A stretch of DNA of 64,000 bases from an uncultured Clostridia bacterium (GCA_944372335.1 CALVYQ010000004.1:1-64000); one strand, 5' to 3'. Shown: positions 29,232-38,055, counted from the first letter of the stretch. Notes: a model not told the origin generated them from the sequence alone. Program-made: numbers and translations.

Positions 29232-30510
29232 GGTTTTTGATTTAAGTGCAATTTCGATTATTTGCTGTGATTGTATCCATGGAATACTTTTAATTTTTAT
29301 CGATTTATTTCTTGTATCTAACGTTTTAAAAGATGTTAACTATGATATTTCTTATAAGATAATGCAAATCGCACTATTCTATATAATTTATTACGCTGTT
29401 TTAGGAATTAGCTATCTTTTTTCTGGCTATTATCTTAAAAATCACAATAAGAGCGTGTTCGTGTCTATTGGTGCATTTGGATTTACCATTGTTATTGTGC
29501 TTATTTATTTCTTGAGAGGACAGTTAATAACTTTCCTGCCACTTATTGCTCTCCTCTATGGACTTAGCTTTGGATTCTATTCTCCAGGCTATCACAATTT
29601 GACATCAGAGACAATATCGAGCAAACACCAAGTGCGATTTTTTGCCGTTAAGCGTATTGCTTTTCAGGCTGTCTATGTTGTTTTTCCTATAACTTTCGGT
29701 TTTATTGACAGTATTGATTTTTCTATTGTCATCATAATTATGGCTGTTCTTTGTGTGGCTCTTGTGGTATTTTCTTTTTTAATAAAGCCAAAACAGGTAT
29801 ATAAGCTTTCATTTAATATAAGGAAATTCTATAAATATTTAAAAAAGAACAAGCAAAGCACAGAGCCATTGAGATTTGTCTATCTCTCCAACTTTTTTAG
29901 GGGGGCTTCAATCGACTGCTTTACCACATTTTTAACGGTGCTTGTTTGGATAGGTGCTCAATCAACCTCGACGCTTGGTATTTTGCAATCGGTGTTTACA
30001 CTTCTATCTATTGTGACGCTCTTTTTATATCTTCGATATTATCGCAAAAAACGCTCAAAAGCATTTATTTTCCCGGTGTTTATCATAGTGTGCCTCTTTG
30101 TTTTAAGCATAATTATAACGCAGGGAACAAGTATGGTAGCAATAACCATCTTTTACGCAGTCTATACTATTTTAAATGTTGTTTATATTTCAATCTCCGA
30201 CAGCAGAAAGGCAAGTGTAGTGAGAATACTTTCTCTTCATTCTCACATTTTAGAAAGTACAGCAATAATGGAATTAACTTTGGCAGGCGGAAGAGTATTC
30301 TCTTCTCTATTACTGCTACTTTCAGGCCTGTTTGACGGACTTATTGGAAATAACTCAAATATCTTCCTTTTGGTTACACTTGGAATAATTGCTGTTTTGT
30401 ATATTTTCTTAGGACTTTCGCTTTATTGGATAGAAAAGAGTTTGATAAGACAAGATATGCAATTTCACAAAATTCATACTAACGAATTATATGAAAAAGT
30501 AGAGGACTAA
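29215..30510 (+). CDS. Major facilitator superfamily transporter
   Basis: The 431-residue product has about 12 hydrophobic helices split by a basic central loop (KPKQVYKLSFNIRKFYKYLKK at about 192-212), the layout of MFS carriers. Substrate unknown. The start lies inside the last codons of the P-type ATPase gene (17-base overlap), so the two are co-expressed. It carries a T6-A-G6 stretch near 29893-29905 within the coding frame. The frame is intact here. Confidence 0.8.
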   Translation: MKRKSKVFDLSAISIICCDCIHGILLIFIDLFLVSNVLKDVNYDISYKIMQIALFYIIYYAVLGISYLFSGYYLKNHNKSVFVSIGAFGFTIVIVLIYFLRGQLITFLPLIALLYGLSFGFYSPGYHNLTSETISSKHQVRFFAVKRIAFQAVYVVFPITFGFIDSIDFSIVIIIMAVLCVALVVFSFLIKPKQVYKLSFNIRKFYKYLKKNKQSTEPLRFVYLSNFFRGASIDCFTTFLTVLVWIGAQSTSTLGILQSVFTLLSIVTLFLYLRYYRKKRSKAFIFPVFIIVCLFVLSIIITQGTSMVAITIFYAVYTILNVVYISISDSRKASVVRILSLHSHILESTAIMELTLAGGRVFSSLLLLLSGLFDGLIGNNSNIFLLVTLGIIAVLYIFLGLSLYWIEKSLIRQDMQFHKIHTNELYEKVED

Positions 30511-30512
30511 AC

Positions 30513-30541
30513 TTTACTTTTTCTTTTTGTTGGTGTATAAT
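30513..30541 (+). promoter_or_regulatory. Promoter of the prfB operon
   Basis: TTTACT (30513-30518), 17-base spacer, TATAAT (30536-30541), starting right after the MFS gene stop. Confidence 0.75.
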
Positions 30542-30586
30542 TAAGTTACCATATTGGGCAATTTATTTTTATTTAAAGGAGTATTT

Positions 30587-31709
30587 ATGATTTTAGATAC
30601 GCAAAAAGAAAAATTGAATTTGATTAAAGAAGATTTTAAATTTATTAAGGAGTGTCTTTGACCCAGAAAAACTTAAATTACGTGTAGAAGAGTTAAAGAA
30701 AATTCAGCTTCAAGACGATTTCTATAATGACCAAAAGTTGGTGTCAAAAGTTGGCAGAGAGATGAAAACTTGTGAGTACAAGCTTGAAAAAATTAACTCT
30801 TTGAAAGAGAATGTTCAAAATGCAGAAGCCATTATGGAACTACTTGAAGATAATGAAGATGCTTCGCTTTTTGAAGAATTGAATGCACTTATTGAAAAAC
30901 TTTCCATAGAGATTGAAAACGCTAAACTTGAAACTCTATTATCAGGCAAGTATGATAGTTACAATGCCATACTCACCTTGCACGCAGGTGCTGGCGGAAC
31001 AGAGGCAATGGATTGGGCGGATATGCTTTTCCGTATGTATTCAATGTATGCAGAAAAGAATGGGTTTAAAATGAAAGTTTTAGATGTTTTAGACGGCGAA
31101 GAAGCTGGGCTTAAAAGCATTTCCTTTTTAATAAGTGGTGAAAATGCCTATGGCTATTTAAAGGCAGAAAAGGGAGTTCATAGGCTCGTAAGAATTTCTC
31201 CATTTGATGCAAATTCAAGGCGTCACACAAGTTTTGCCTCACTTGAAGTCATGCCAGAAATTGAAGAAGCACCAGACATCAACATTCGTCCAGAAGATTT
31301 AAAGATAGACACCTATCGAAGTTCGGGTGCGGGTGGTCAGCACGTCAATAAGACAGAATCGGCAATTCGTATAACGCATATTCCAACAGGAATTATTGTT
31401 GCTTGTCAAACAGAGCGTTCGCAAGTACAAAATCGTGAAACTGCCATGAAGATGCTTTATAGTAGGCTTGTTGAAAAGCAGGAACTTGAAGAACAAGAGA
31501 AACTTGCTTCTATCCGTGGTGATGTGAAAAAGATTGAATGGGGAAGTCAAATTCGTTCTTATGTCTTTTGCCCATATACCCTTGTCAAAGATCATCGAAC
31601 AGGCTATGAGACAAGTGATGTGGAGGCGGTTATGAACGGAGATATTCAAGGCTTTATCAATGAATATTTGAAAAGAACAAGCGTAAAACAAGGAGAGAAA
31701 AATGTCTAA
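30587..31709 (+). CDS. prfB: Peptide chain release factor 2 (programmed +1 frameshift)
   Basis: Recognises UGA and UAA stops. Translation starts at ATG 30587 after AAAGGAG, runs 24 codons to CTT (30656-30658), meets TGA (30659-30661) and must shift +1 to continue at GAC (30660) to 31709, giving about 373 residues. Without the shift only a 24-residue peptide is made. The RF2-specific SPF anticodon-like motif (RISPFDANSRRH) and the catalytic GGQ (SGAGGQHVNKTES) are present. It heads a tight operon with tsaD (eight-base overlap), pnuC and a U32 gene. Annotating only the frame from ATG 30738 would miss the first 50 residues. Confidence 0.96.
30647..30662 (+). promoter_or_regulatory. RF2 autoregulatory frameshift site
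   Basis: An internal Shine-Dalgarno AAGGAG (30647-30652) lies three bases before the slippery codon CTT and the in-frame TGA followed by C. This is the canonical RF2 arrangement: low RF2 lets the ribosome slip, so RF2 controls its own synthesis. Confidence 0.95.
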
Positions 31710-32769
31710 ATATTTAGAAAACGCTCGCATTGCATTTGAAAAACTTAGAACTAAAAAAGATGTCACTATTCTTGCCATAGAATCCTCCTGTGATGAGACG
31801 GCAATAAGTGTCGTAAGAAATGGAAGAGAAGTACTTTCAAATATTGTGGCATCTCAAATAGATATTCATAAGAAGTTTGGTGGAGTTGTGCCTGAGGTTG
31901 CTTCTCGTAATCATGTTATGGCAATTTCAGGGTGCTATAAAGAGGCGTTGAAAGAAGCTAATATCAGCGAAAGTGATATAGATGCCATAGCGGTCACCTA
32001 TGGGGCTGGACTTATTGGAGCTCTTCTTGTTGGCATAAATTTTGCAAAGACGCTTGCCTACGCTCTCAATCTTCCTCTTATTGCTGTGAGCCATGTGCAT
32101 GGACATATAAGTGCGAACTATCTTTCTCACCTTGAACTTGAACCGCCTTTTGTCTGCCTTATGGTAAGTGGTGGGCATACAGCACTACTTAAAGTCAATG
32201 ATTACACAAAGCTATCGCTTATCGGCTCAACGGTCGATGATTCTGTGGGCGAATGCTTTGATAAGGTTGCACGAGTTTTAGGGCTTTCCTATCCGGGTGG
32301 GCCAAACATCGATAGACTAGCAAAAGGTGGAAAAAATATCATTAAATTTAACTACCATGAACCACTGAAAGACACTTTCAACTTTTCCTTCAGCGGACTT
32401 AAAACGGCGGTTGTCAATTTTGTGCACAATCATGAGCAGGCTGGTAAGGAATATAATAAGGCAGATATTGCTTGTAGCTTTCAAGAGATTGTCACAGATG
32501 AACTCTCTGAAAAGGCTGTTAAATGTTGTTTAAAAGAAGATAGTAAAATACTTGTTGTTGCAGGTGGAGTTGGAGCAAATTCAAGACTTAGAGAAAAGTT
32601 GAAAGAAAAGAGTGAAAAAGAAAATATCAAAGTTTTCTTTCCAGACTTAAAATTTTGCACAGATAATGCGGCGATGATAGGCTCAATGGCATATTACTAT
32701 CTAAAAGCCGGCATCGGACTTAGTGATTTAAGTTTGACAGGCAAACCTAATGTGCCGATTAGCATTTAA
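31702..32769 (+). CDS. tsaD: tRNA N6-adenosine threonylcarbamoyltransferase
   Basis: Transfers the threonylcarbamoyl group to A37 of ANN-decoding tRNAs (t6A). The 355 residues contain ILAIESSCDETAISVV, the metal-binding HVHGH motif at about 132-136, LMVSGGHTAL and SFSGLKTAV. An N-terminal extension of about 20 residues precedes the usual start; the ATG overlaps the prfB end and fits translational coupling. Confidence 0.96.
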   Translation: MSKYLENARIAFEKLRTKKDVTILAIESSCDETAISVVRNGREVLSNIVASQIDIHKKFGGVVPEVASRNHVMAISGCYKEALKEANISESDIDAIAVTYGAGLIGALLVGINFAKTLAYALNLPLIAVSHVHGHISANYLSHLELEPPFVCLMVSGGHTALLKVNDYTKLSLIGSTVDDSVGECFDKVARVLGLSYPGGPNIDRLAKGGKNIIKFNYHEPLKDTFNFSFSGLKTAVVNFVHNHEQAGKEYNKADIACSFQEIVTDELSEKAVKCCLKEDSKILVVAGGVGANSRLREKLKEKSEKENIKVFFPDLKFCTDNAAMIGSMAYYYLKAGIGLSDLSLTGKPNVPISI

Positions 32770-32778
32770 AAGGGAAAA

Positions 32779-33525
32779 ATGGAAAAGATAAAGAATTTTT
32801 TTAAAGAAATCAAGTGGTATGAATATCTATTTGTGATTGTGGCACTTGCAGTGATAATTGCGTTAAGCATCTATTACAATTCGCATATTTTTTACATTTT
32901 GAGTTCTACTTTGGGCATTGTTGGAGTTCTGTTTTTGTCAAAGGGCAACATTGTCGGAATTCTAATCTGTATAACTCAATTAGTTTTCTATTCAATAATT
33001 TCGTTTTTAAATGGCTTTTATGGCGAAATTGTAAATAATCTATGTGTAACGCTAATTTTATATATTGTCAATCTTGTGACTTGGATAAAGAACTTATATA
33101 ACAAAAACGGACAAGTGAAAATAAACCCACATATTACTTGGCAAGAAATTGTCATAGCTATCAGTTGTGTTTTGGCATTATCTGTTGGAATGTATTTTAT
33201 TCTTGATGTTTTTAACACAAATATGCTCTTTGTCAGTACACTTTCTTTCACTTTCAACACGCTTGCGATATATTTCTTAGCTCGCCGAAGTTTCTTAAAT
33301 TTTGTTTTCTATATCTTTAGCAATATTACAAATTTTATCATGTGGGGAACGCTAATTGCCTCAACAAACGATTATTCAATACTTATAACAGTTATTAATA
33401 TTGCAGTGTATTTTTTGCTTAATTGTTATGGTGTATATAATTGGTTACGAACTCAGAAAGAGCAAAATTATGAATTTAAAGATGCATCATTTGACAAAAT
33501 TATGAAAATATTAAAGGAGAATTAA
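32779..33525 (+). CDS. pnuC: Nicotinamide riboside/mononucleotide transporter PnuC family
   Basis: Facilitates uptake of an NAD precursor vitamer. The 248 residues have seven or eight helices and PnuC-like motifs: a helix with TWIKNLYNK near the middle, ITNFIMWG at about 195-202, and the C-terminal NCYGVYNWLRTQKEQ segment. It starts nine bases after tsaD and ends exactly where the U32 gene starts. The substrate (riboside rather than mononucleotide) cannot be read from the sequence. Confidence 0.85.
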   Translation: MEKIKNFFKEIKWYEYLFVIVALAVIIALSIYYNSHIFYILSSTLGIVGVLFLSKGNIVGILICITQLVFYSIISFLNGFYGEIVNNLCVTLILYIVNLVTWIKNLYNKNGQVKINPHITWQEIVIAISCVLALSVGMYFILDVFNTNMLFVSTLSFTFNTLAIYFLARRSFLNFVFYIFSNITNFIMWGTLIASTNDYSILITVINIAVYFLLNCYGVYNWLRTQKEQNYEFKDASFDKIMKILKEN

Positions 33526-34716
33526 ATGGAACTACTTGCACCAGCAGGAAATTATGAAAAATTTTTAACGGCACTGCATTTTGGAGCAGATGCTGTCTAT
33601 CTTGCCGGCAATCGATTTGGACTTCGTGCCTTTGCCGGAAATTTCTCTGATGAAGAGATAAAAAAGGCGTCTAAACTTGCACATAGTCTAAACAAAAAGG
33701 TGTATGTGACGCTGAATATAATTGCACATGACACCGATTTTGAAGGACTAAAAGACTATCTACTATTTTTGCAAAACGAAGCGAAGGTAGATGCAGTTAT
33801 CGTGGCTGATATTGGTATTATGCAGTTTGTTAGAGTCAACGCACCACTTCTTGACATTCATCTAAGCACGCAGGCGAATATCATCAACAGTTATTCGGCA
33901 AATTTTTTCGCAGAACTTGGCGTTAAAAGGTTAATACTTGCAAGAGAACTTTCTCTTAAAGAGATACAAAATATACGAAAAAATCTCTCTCCAAAGGTGG
34001 AAATTGAAGTGTTTGTGCATGGTGCAATGTGCATGGCATATTCTGGCAGGTGCTTGCTCTCAAACTATCTAACAGGGCGAGACAGTAATCACGGTGAATG
34101 CGTGCAGGCGTGCAGATGGAAATATTATGTTAGAGAAGTAAGCCGTGAGGACGAACTTGAAGTTGAAGAGGACGAAAAGGGGAGTTATATCTTTAATTCA
34201 CGTGATTTAAATATGCTTCCATATTTAAAGGAGCTAAAAGATGCAGGCGTTGACAGCATAAAGATTGAGGGTAGAATGAAATCTTCTTTCTATGTCGCCA
34301 CTGTTGTCAATGCTTATCGTATGGCACTTGATATTTTGCCTAAAAAGCCGACAAAGGAGATGTGTGAAGAACTTATGAAAGCGAGTCATAGAAGATATAC
34401 AACCGGCTTCTACTTTGACGAGACTAACAGACAATATCAAGAGGACAGTGCACCTGTTCAAAATTCTGAATTTATTGCACAGGTAGTAAATGATGTAGAT
34501 GGAAGTATAGCGGAAGTTGAGATGCGTAACAAATTTTCTGTTGGAGATACGCTTGAAATATTAAGCCCTGACAAAAAGATTTTTAACAAAAAAATAAAAG
34601 TGGAAAAGATAATTTCTTTAGATGGTGAGAGTTTAGATAGTGCTAAAAAGGTTCAGGAAAGAGTTAAAATAAACTGCCAATATCCTCTTAAAAAAGGTGA
34701 TATTTTAAGGAAATAA
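33526..34716 (+). CDS. Peptidase U32 family protein (prephenate-dependent tRNA hydroxylation type)
   Basis: The 396 residues start MELLAPAGNYEKFLTALHFGADAVYLAG and contain the U32 signature EVFVHGAMCMAYSGRCLLSNY with the clustered cysteines of the family. Characterised homologues (TrhP, RlhA) act in RNA hydroxylation rather than proteolysis; which one applies here is open. The start codon directly follows the pnuC stop with no gap. Last gene of the prfB operon. Confidence 0.92.
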   Translation: MELLAPAGNYEKFLTALHFGADAVYLAGNRFGLRAFAGNFSDEEIKKASKLAHSLNKKVYVTLNIIAHDTDFEGLKDYLLFLQNEAKVDAVIVADIGIMQFVRVNAPLLDIHLSTQANIINSYSANFFAELGVKRLILARELSLKEIQNIRKNLSPKVEIEVFVHGAMCMAYSGRCLLSNYLTGRDSNHGECVQACRWKYYVREVSREDELEVEEDEKGSYIFNSRDLNMLPYLKELKDAGVDSIKIEGRMKSSFYVATVVNAYRMALDILPKKPTKEMCEELMKASHRRYTTGFYFDETNRQYQEDSAPVQNSEFIAQVVNDVDGSIAEVEMRNKFSVGDTLEILSPDKKIFNKKIKVEKIISLDGESLDSAKKVQERVKINCQYPLKKGDILRK

Positions 34717-34746
34717 AGTTAAAAAATTTTAAATATCATATTTTAT

Positions 34747-34775
34747 TTGACTTTTCATACATATTATTGTAAGAT
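34747..34775 (+). promoter_or_regulatory. Promoter upstream of the membrane protein-ung pair
   Basis: TTGACT (34747-34752), 17-base spacer, TAAGAT (34770-34775), then AGAGGAG and ATG at 34790. Confidence 0.7.
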
Positions 34776-34789
34776 TAATTAGAGGAGTT

Positions 34790-35248
34790 ATGGATAAGGT
34801 GGATTTAAAACATATTGAAAATGTAGAGGGAAAATATCATCTTACTTTTTTGGAAGGTAAGAAAATTATTAATAGTGCTAATGAAGATATAAGAAATGCA
34901 TTATTTTCGCTTCTGCTTTTTGGTGCTCTTATTGCTGTTTTTATCCTTATAAGCGGTTTTAATCTATATTATATCTATTTTTTAGTGGCGTTTTTAGTGG
35001 TGTTTGTTGCCATGATTGTTGTTTTTGCATTGCAGAAAAGAAAAGGTAGAAAACAATGTGTCTTTGCTGTTTCTCATTCTAAAAAGACGGAAATTATTAA
35101 TAAAGGTGCAAGCGTGGAAAGAACTTCAAAGGTGATTGCTTCATCGGTAGCCAAAGATTTTGAAAAAAATTCCACTAACAAGAAAATAAAAAAAAGTATG
35201 CGTGAAAATCTCGACAATTTTGATAAAGAGGAAAAGAAAAATTTTTAA
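34790..35248 (+). CDS. Two-helix membrane protein of unknown function
   Basis: The 152-residue product has two adjacent membrane helices (about 43-65 and 68-88), a charged N-terminal domain of 40 residues and a basic C-terminal tail. I recognise no family. AGAGGAG precedes the ATG. ung starts two bases after its stop, so the pair is co-transcribed. Confidence 0.7.
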   Translation: MDKVDLKHIENVEGKYHLTFLEGKKIINSANEDIRNALFSLLLFGALIAVFILISGFNLYYIYFLVAFLVVFVAMIVVFALQKRKGRKQCVFAVSHSKKTEIINKGASVERTSKVIASSVAKDFEKNSTNKKIKKSMRENLDNFDKEEKKNF

Positions 35249-35249
35249 T

Positions 35250-35909
35250 ATGATAAGAATAACAAAAGATTGGGCAAATAGGCTGAAAGGTGAGTTTGAA
35301 AAGGACTATTTCAAAAAACTTCAAGCGTTTTTGGAGGAAGAGTACGCACGCTTTGATGTCTATCCTAAAATGGAGAATATTTTTAACGCTTTAAATTATT
35401 GCCCTTATGATAAAGTTAAGGTCGTGATTATCGGACAAGATCCATATCATGAGCCACATCAAGCTCATGGGCTATCTTTTTCTGTGGAAGAAGGGGTGAC
35501 ATATCCGCCATCACTTGTCAACATCTTTAAGGAAATCGAAGATGATTTAGGCGTCAAGGTGCAAGATTCAGGTAACCTCATAAGGTGGGCGAGACAGGGC
35601 GTTATGCTCTTAAACACTACATTAACAGTAAGGCGAGGGCAGGCTAATTCGCATCGTGGTAAAGGTTGGGAAATTTTTACAAATGAGATAATTAGGCAGT
35701 TGTCTGCACGTAAAGACCCTATTGTCTTTCTTTTATGGGGTAGTAATGCTCAAAGTTTTGCGCCGATTATTGAAAAGCAACATTTAGTTTTAAAAGCCCC
35801 ACACCCAAGCCCACTTTCGGCATATCGTGGCTTTTTCGGCTGTAAACACTTTTCAAAAGCGAATGATTTTCTTATCAAATGCGGAAAAGAGCCTATTGAT
35901 TGGAGATAA
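35250..35909 (+). CDS. ung: Uracil-DNA glycosylase (family 1)
   Basis: Removes uracil from DNA to begin base-excision repair. The ATG at 35250 is preferred: it follows the previous stop by one base and gives 219 residues beginning IRITKDWAN, the family length. A GTG at 35202 would add 16 residues overlapping the upstream gene. The water-activating loop GQDPYH and the C-terminal HPSPLSAYRGF motif are present. There is no near ribosome binding site; translation is probably coupled. Confidence 0.96.
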   Translation: MIRITKDWANRLKGEFEKDYFKKLQAFLEEEYARFDVYPKMENIFNALNYCPYDKVKVVIIGQDPYHEPHQAHGLSFSVEEGVTYPPSLVNIFKEIEDDLGVKVQDSGNLIRWARQGVMLLNTTLTVRRGQANSHRGKGWEIFTNEIIRQLSARKDPIVFLLWGSNAQSFAPIIEKQHLVLKAPHPSPLSAYRGFFGCKHFSKANDFLIKCGKEPIDWR

Positions 35910-35954
35910 TTTTAAAAGTTTAAGTAAATATTTTGATAAATTAGTGAAAAATAC

Positions 35955-35983
35955 TTGATTTTTTATAAAATTTTTGGTATATT
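35955..35983 (+). promoter_or_regulatory. Promoter of the tRNA operon
   Basis: TTGATT (35955-35960), 17-base spacer, TATATT (35978-35983). The predicted start near 35990 coincides with the foot of a long hairpin. It is the only good promoter upstream of the three tRNA genes. Confidence 0.65.
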
Positions 35984-35990
35984 AAAAGGG

Positions 35991-36266
35991 CAGTTGTCAA
36001 AAATATCCTCTTACTCATAAAAGATATTGCGACAACTAACGCAAAAAGTTTTGTATAAGATATGTCAAATTCTGCCATTAATGATGGAAGGGTAGGAAAA
36101 AAACAAAACTTAAGCTTAATTTGCGGAAGTGGCTCTTGGCAAACGCGTTGCCTTGCCTTAGGAATGGAAGGGCGGGCAAAAACTTCGAAGCCACTCAAAC
36201 CTTTGCATTCGCCTTGTCAAGTCAAAGCGTCTAGGTGCAAACAAAAACAAAACTCAAATATAATTT
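35991..36266 (+). ncRNA. Structured leader of the tRNA operon, unknown RNA
   Basis: A stretch of about 275 bases without a credible gene contains three strong inverted-repeat systems: 35992-35998 with 36031-36037 (plus 36002-36007 with 36023-36028); 36128-36134 with 36189-36195 enclosing 36148-36159 with 36168-36179; and 36202-36207 with 36236-36241 enclosing 36210-36216 with 36223-36229. It also contains tRNA-Gly-derived sequence. I do not recognise it as a known RNA class (no RNase P, SRP, 6S or T-box hallmarks seen). It could be a small RNA or debris from tRNA duplication. Confidence 0.45.
36123..36157 (+). pseudogene. Degenerate 5' half of tRNA-Gly
   Basis: GCGGAAGTGGCTC (36123-36135) and GCGTTGCCTTGCC (36145-36157) are identical to the same blocks in the functional tRNA-Gly at 36267, with the same nine-base spacing but a different D-loop. 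After the anticodon the sequence diverges and no T arm or CCA exists. The upstream flank (36102-36122) also resembles that of the real tRNA, so this is a partial duplication. Confidence 0.75.
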
Positions 36267-36341
36267 GCGGAAGTGGCTCAGTGGTAGAGCGTTGCCTTGC
36301 CAAGGCAAATGTCGCGAGTTCGAATCTCGTCTTCCGCTCCA
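36267..36341 (+). tRNA. tRNA-Gly (GCC anticodon)
   Basis: Acceptor GCGGAAG pairs with CTTCCGC; D stem GCTC/GAGC; anticodon loop TTGCCAA read as GCC; T arm with GTTCGAATC; encoded CCA at the 3' end. Confidence 0.97.
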
Positions 36342-36413
36342 AAAGCCGAAAATCCTAGGCTAAAAAAAGGTTATCGCAAAAGCGATATGAGAGGTAAACT
36401 CTTAAAAGAATAT

Positions 36414-36451
36414 TGGCGGAGTTGAAAATAATATCTCAACCCGCCATTTTT
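36414..36451 (+). terminator. Terminator-like hairpin between tRNA-Gly and tRNA-Cys
   Basis: TGGCGG (36414-36419) plus GTTGA (36421-36425) pair with TCAAC (36436-36440) plus CCGCCA (36441-36446), then five T residues. It lies five bases before tRNA-Cys. It could attenuate the operon or be a processing signal; no separate tRNA-Cys promoter is visible. Confidence 0.6.
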
Positions 36452-36456
36452 AAAAT

Positions 36457-36531
36457 GGTACCATCGCCAAGTGGTAAGGCAAAGGTCTGCAAAACCTTTA
36501 TTCCCCGGTTCAAATCCGGGTGGTACCTCCA
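36457..36531 (+). tRNA. tRNA-Cys (GCA anticodon)
   Basis: Acceptor GGTACCA pairs with TGGTACC; anticodon loop TCTGCAAAA containing GCA; T loop GGTTCAAATCC; encoded CCA. Confidence 0.97.
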
Positions 36532-36537
36532 AATCTT

Positions 36538-36623
36538 GCCGATGTGGCGGAATGGCAGACGCACAGGACTTAAAATCCTGAGTTCGAAAGGACGTGTGGG
36601 TTCGACTCCCACCATCGGCACCA
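36538..36623 (+). tRNA. tRNA-Leu (TAA anticodon)
   Basis: Acceptor GCCGATG pairs with CATCGGC; anticodon stem AGGAC/TCCT with loop containing TAA; long variable arm typical of class II tRNAs; T arm GGTTCGACTCC; encoded CCA. Confidence 0.97.
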
Positions 36624-36632
36624 GACAAAAAT

Positions 36633-36664
36633 AATCCGAACCATTTTGGTGCGGATTTTTTTAT
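36633..36664 (+). terminator. Terminator of the tRNA operon
   Basis: AATCCG (36633-36638) pairs with CGGATT (36652-36657), extended by ACCA/TGGT, followed by a T run. The remaining gap to 36902 is AT-rich; I see only a probable -10 box TATAAT at 36875-36880 for the next gene. Confidence 0.85.
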
Positions 36665-36902
36665 TTTTATATTTTCTTTATTATTTTTTTTCTTTATCCA
36701 ATATTTAGATAAATTGTTAATAAATTTTAAAAATATGCCTCAATGTTTGTTTATTTTGAGCAAAATGATAATTTTTTCAACTTGTGATTTGTCTAAAGCT
36801 AAATATCTCTGAATAAAATTAAATAAATAATTAATTTTATGAACAAAATCTTACCAAATTTAATCAATATATGATATAATAATTTATATTGGGAGGGGAA
36901 TA

Positions 36903-38024
36903 ATGAAAAAAATTATAACAACACTTTGTCTTTGTGCGATGTTTTTGGTGAGCGGAATAACTCTTGCGGCGTGTGGAGAAGAATCAGCACCTGAAACTTA
37001 CACAATATCTTTGCCTACTTCAACTGACTATACTGTTGAAAGCGATAAAGAGGTGGCAGAGGCGGGGCAAGAAGTCACTTTGACTATCACGCTTTTAAAC
37101 AATGAATTAGTGATTGAAAATGTTTTGGCAAATACTATCACTTGTGAAGAAAACTATAACGGAACATTCTCTTTTACAATGCCGGCAGAAAATGTGACTG
37201 TAACAGTTCAAACAAGTCAATTGCAGGAAGTTCATTCCACCGAGTTCGTTTGGTTAGATGAGGATAATCTTTACACAATAGCAGAAGATGGCGAGGAAAC
37301 ATTCAGTTGGGACACAAGAGATATAAACATAACTTTTGCTAATAGGCAGGCAATGACAATTATCAACGAGACCATAATATCTTCAAATCAAGATGTTATA
37401 CCTGACACGGCAATAAATTTTGTGCCAATTACAGATATGAACATAAATGGCTCAAGTGGTTCAAATGAAATTGTTAAAGGTGTTATTGAAATCAATCCAT
37501 TTGAAATCAACGCAGGGATAACATATCTAACAATGGAATTTGTCAATGGAAATAATTCGTGGAGTGATTCAAATAGGGGAACACTAGTAGTTAAAATTAC
37601 AGTTGTGCCTTATGGCGAATTGACGCTTGAAACCGTGAGGGAAGAATTAGTTATCGACTTATTTATGGAGATGCAATATCAGACAGGCGACACATTTTGT
37701 TTAAGAATTGGCGATAGCGACCATGTTGATGGCACATCAAATCTAAGTTATGTTGACTATGTTTTAACGATGGAGTCTGGGCGTGAACTATCTGTGGAAT
37801 TTGATTATATTTTAGGCCATTCGTATTGGATAAGACTTGTTGAAGGCGACACTCAACCAGATATTCCTGTTGGCTATGTTGAAGAATTTGTTTTTGAAAA
37901 TTCAATAGAATCTGGTGATGAAGAAAGTGAATACACTGGCTATTACAATGGAAGTTTAATGTATATGGAAGCAAATGATAGAGTGACAATTGATGCAGAA
38001 AGAAATCCTGCATTTGAAGACTAG
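36903..38024 (+). CDS. Lipoprotein of unknown function
   Basis: The 373-residue product has a clear lipoprotein signal with lipobox LAAC (Cys at about 24), then an extracellular, Glu/Thr-rich, probably beta-sandwich region without cysteines. No family recognised. GGGAGGGG precedes the ATG and TATAAT lies at 36875-36880. It is monocistronic with a strong terminator directly after the stop. Confidence 0.8.
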   Translation: MKKIITTLCLCAMFLVSGITLAACGEESAPETYTISLPTSTDYTVESDKEVAEAGQEVTLTITLLNNELVIENVLANTITCEENYNGTFSFTMPAENVTVTVQTSQLQEVHSTEFVWLDEDNLYTIAEDGEETFSWDTRDINITFANRQAMTIINETIISSNQDVIPDTAINFVPITDMNINGSSGSNEIVKGVIEINPFEINAGITYLTMEFVNGNNSWSDSNRGTLVVKITVVPYGELTLETVREELVIDLFMEMQYQTGDTFCLRIGDSDHVDGTSNLSYVDYVLTMESGRELSVEFDYILGHSYWIRLVEGDTQPDIPVGYVEEFVFENSIESGDEESEYTGYYNGSLMYMEANDRVTIDAERNPAFED

Positions 38025-38055
38025 AAAAAGGATTAGAAAATTCTAATCCTTTTTC
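38025..38055 (+). terminator. Terminator of the lipoprotein gene
   Basis: AAAAAGGATTAGAA pairs perfectly with TTCTAATCCTTTTT around a two-base centre, beginning at the first base after the stop codon. Confidence 0.9.

Noticed and set aside
30738..31709. prfB starting at ATG 30738
   Set aside because: The conserved N-terminal helices are encoded upstream through the +1 frameshift site.
35941..36358. Overlapping open frames on both strands across the tRNA leader
   Set aside because: They translate hairpins and tRNA-derived sequence, have no ribosome binding sites and cross the tRNA-Gly gene.
36371..36634. Frames antisense and sense to tRNA-Cys and tRNA-Leu, reading GGSRTHTSF-like peptides
   Set aside because: This is a well-known artefact of translating tRNA genes in reverse.
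36100..36660. Integrated element at the tRNA cluster
   Set aside because: There is no integrase, att-type duplication of a tRNA 3' end or phage gene nearby; the duplicated piece is a 5' half.
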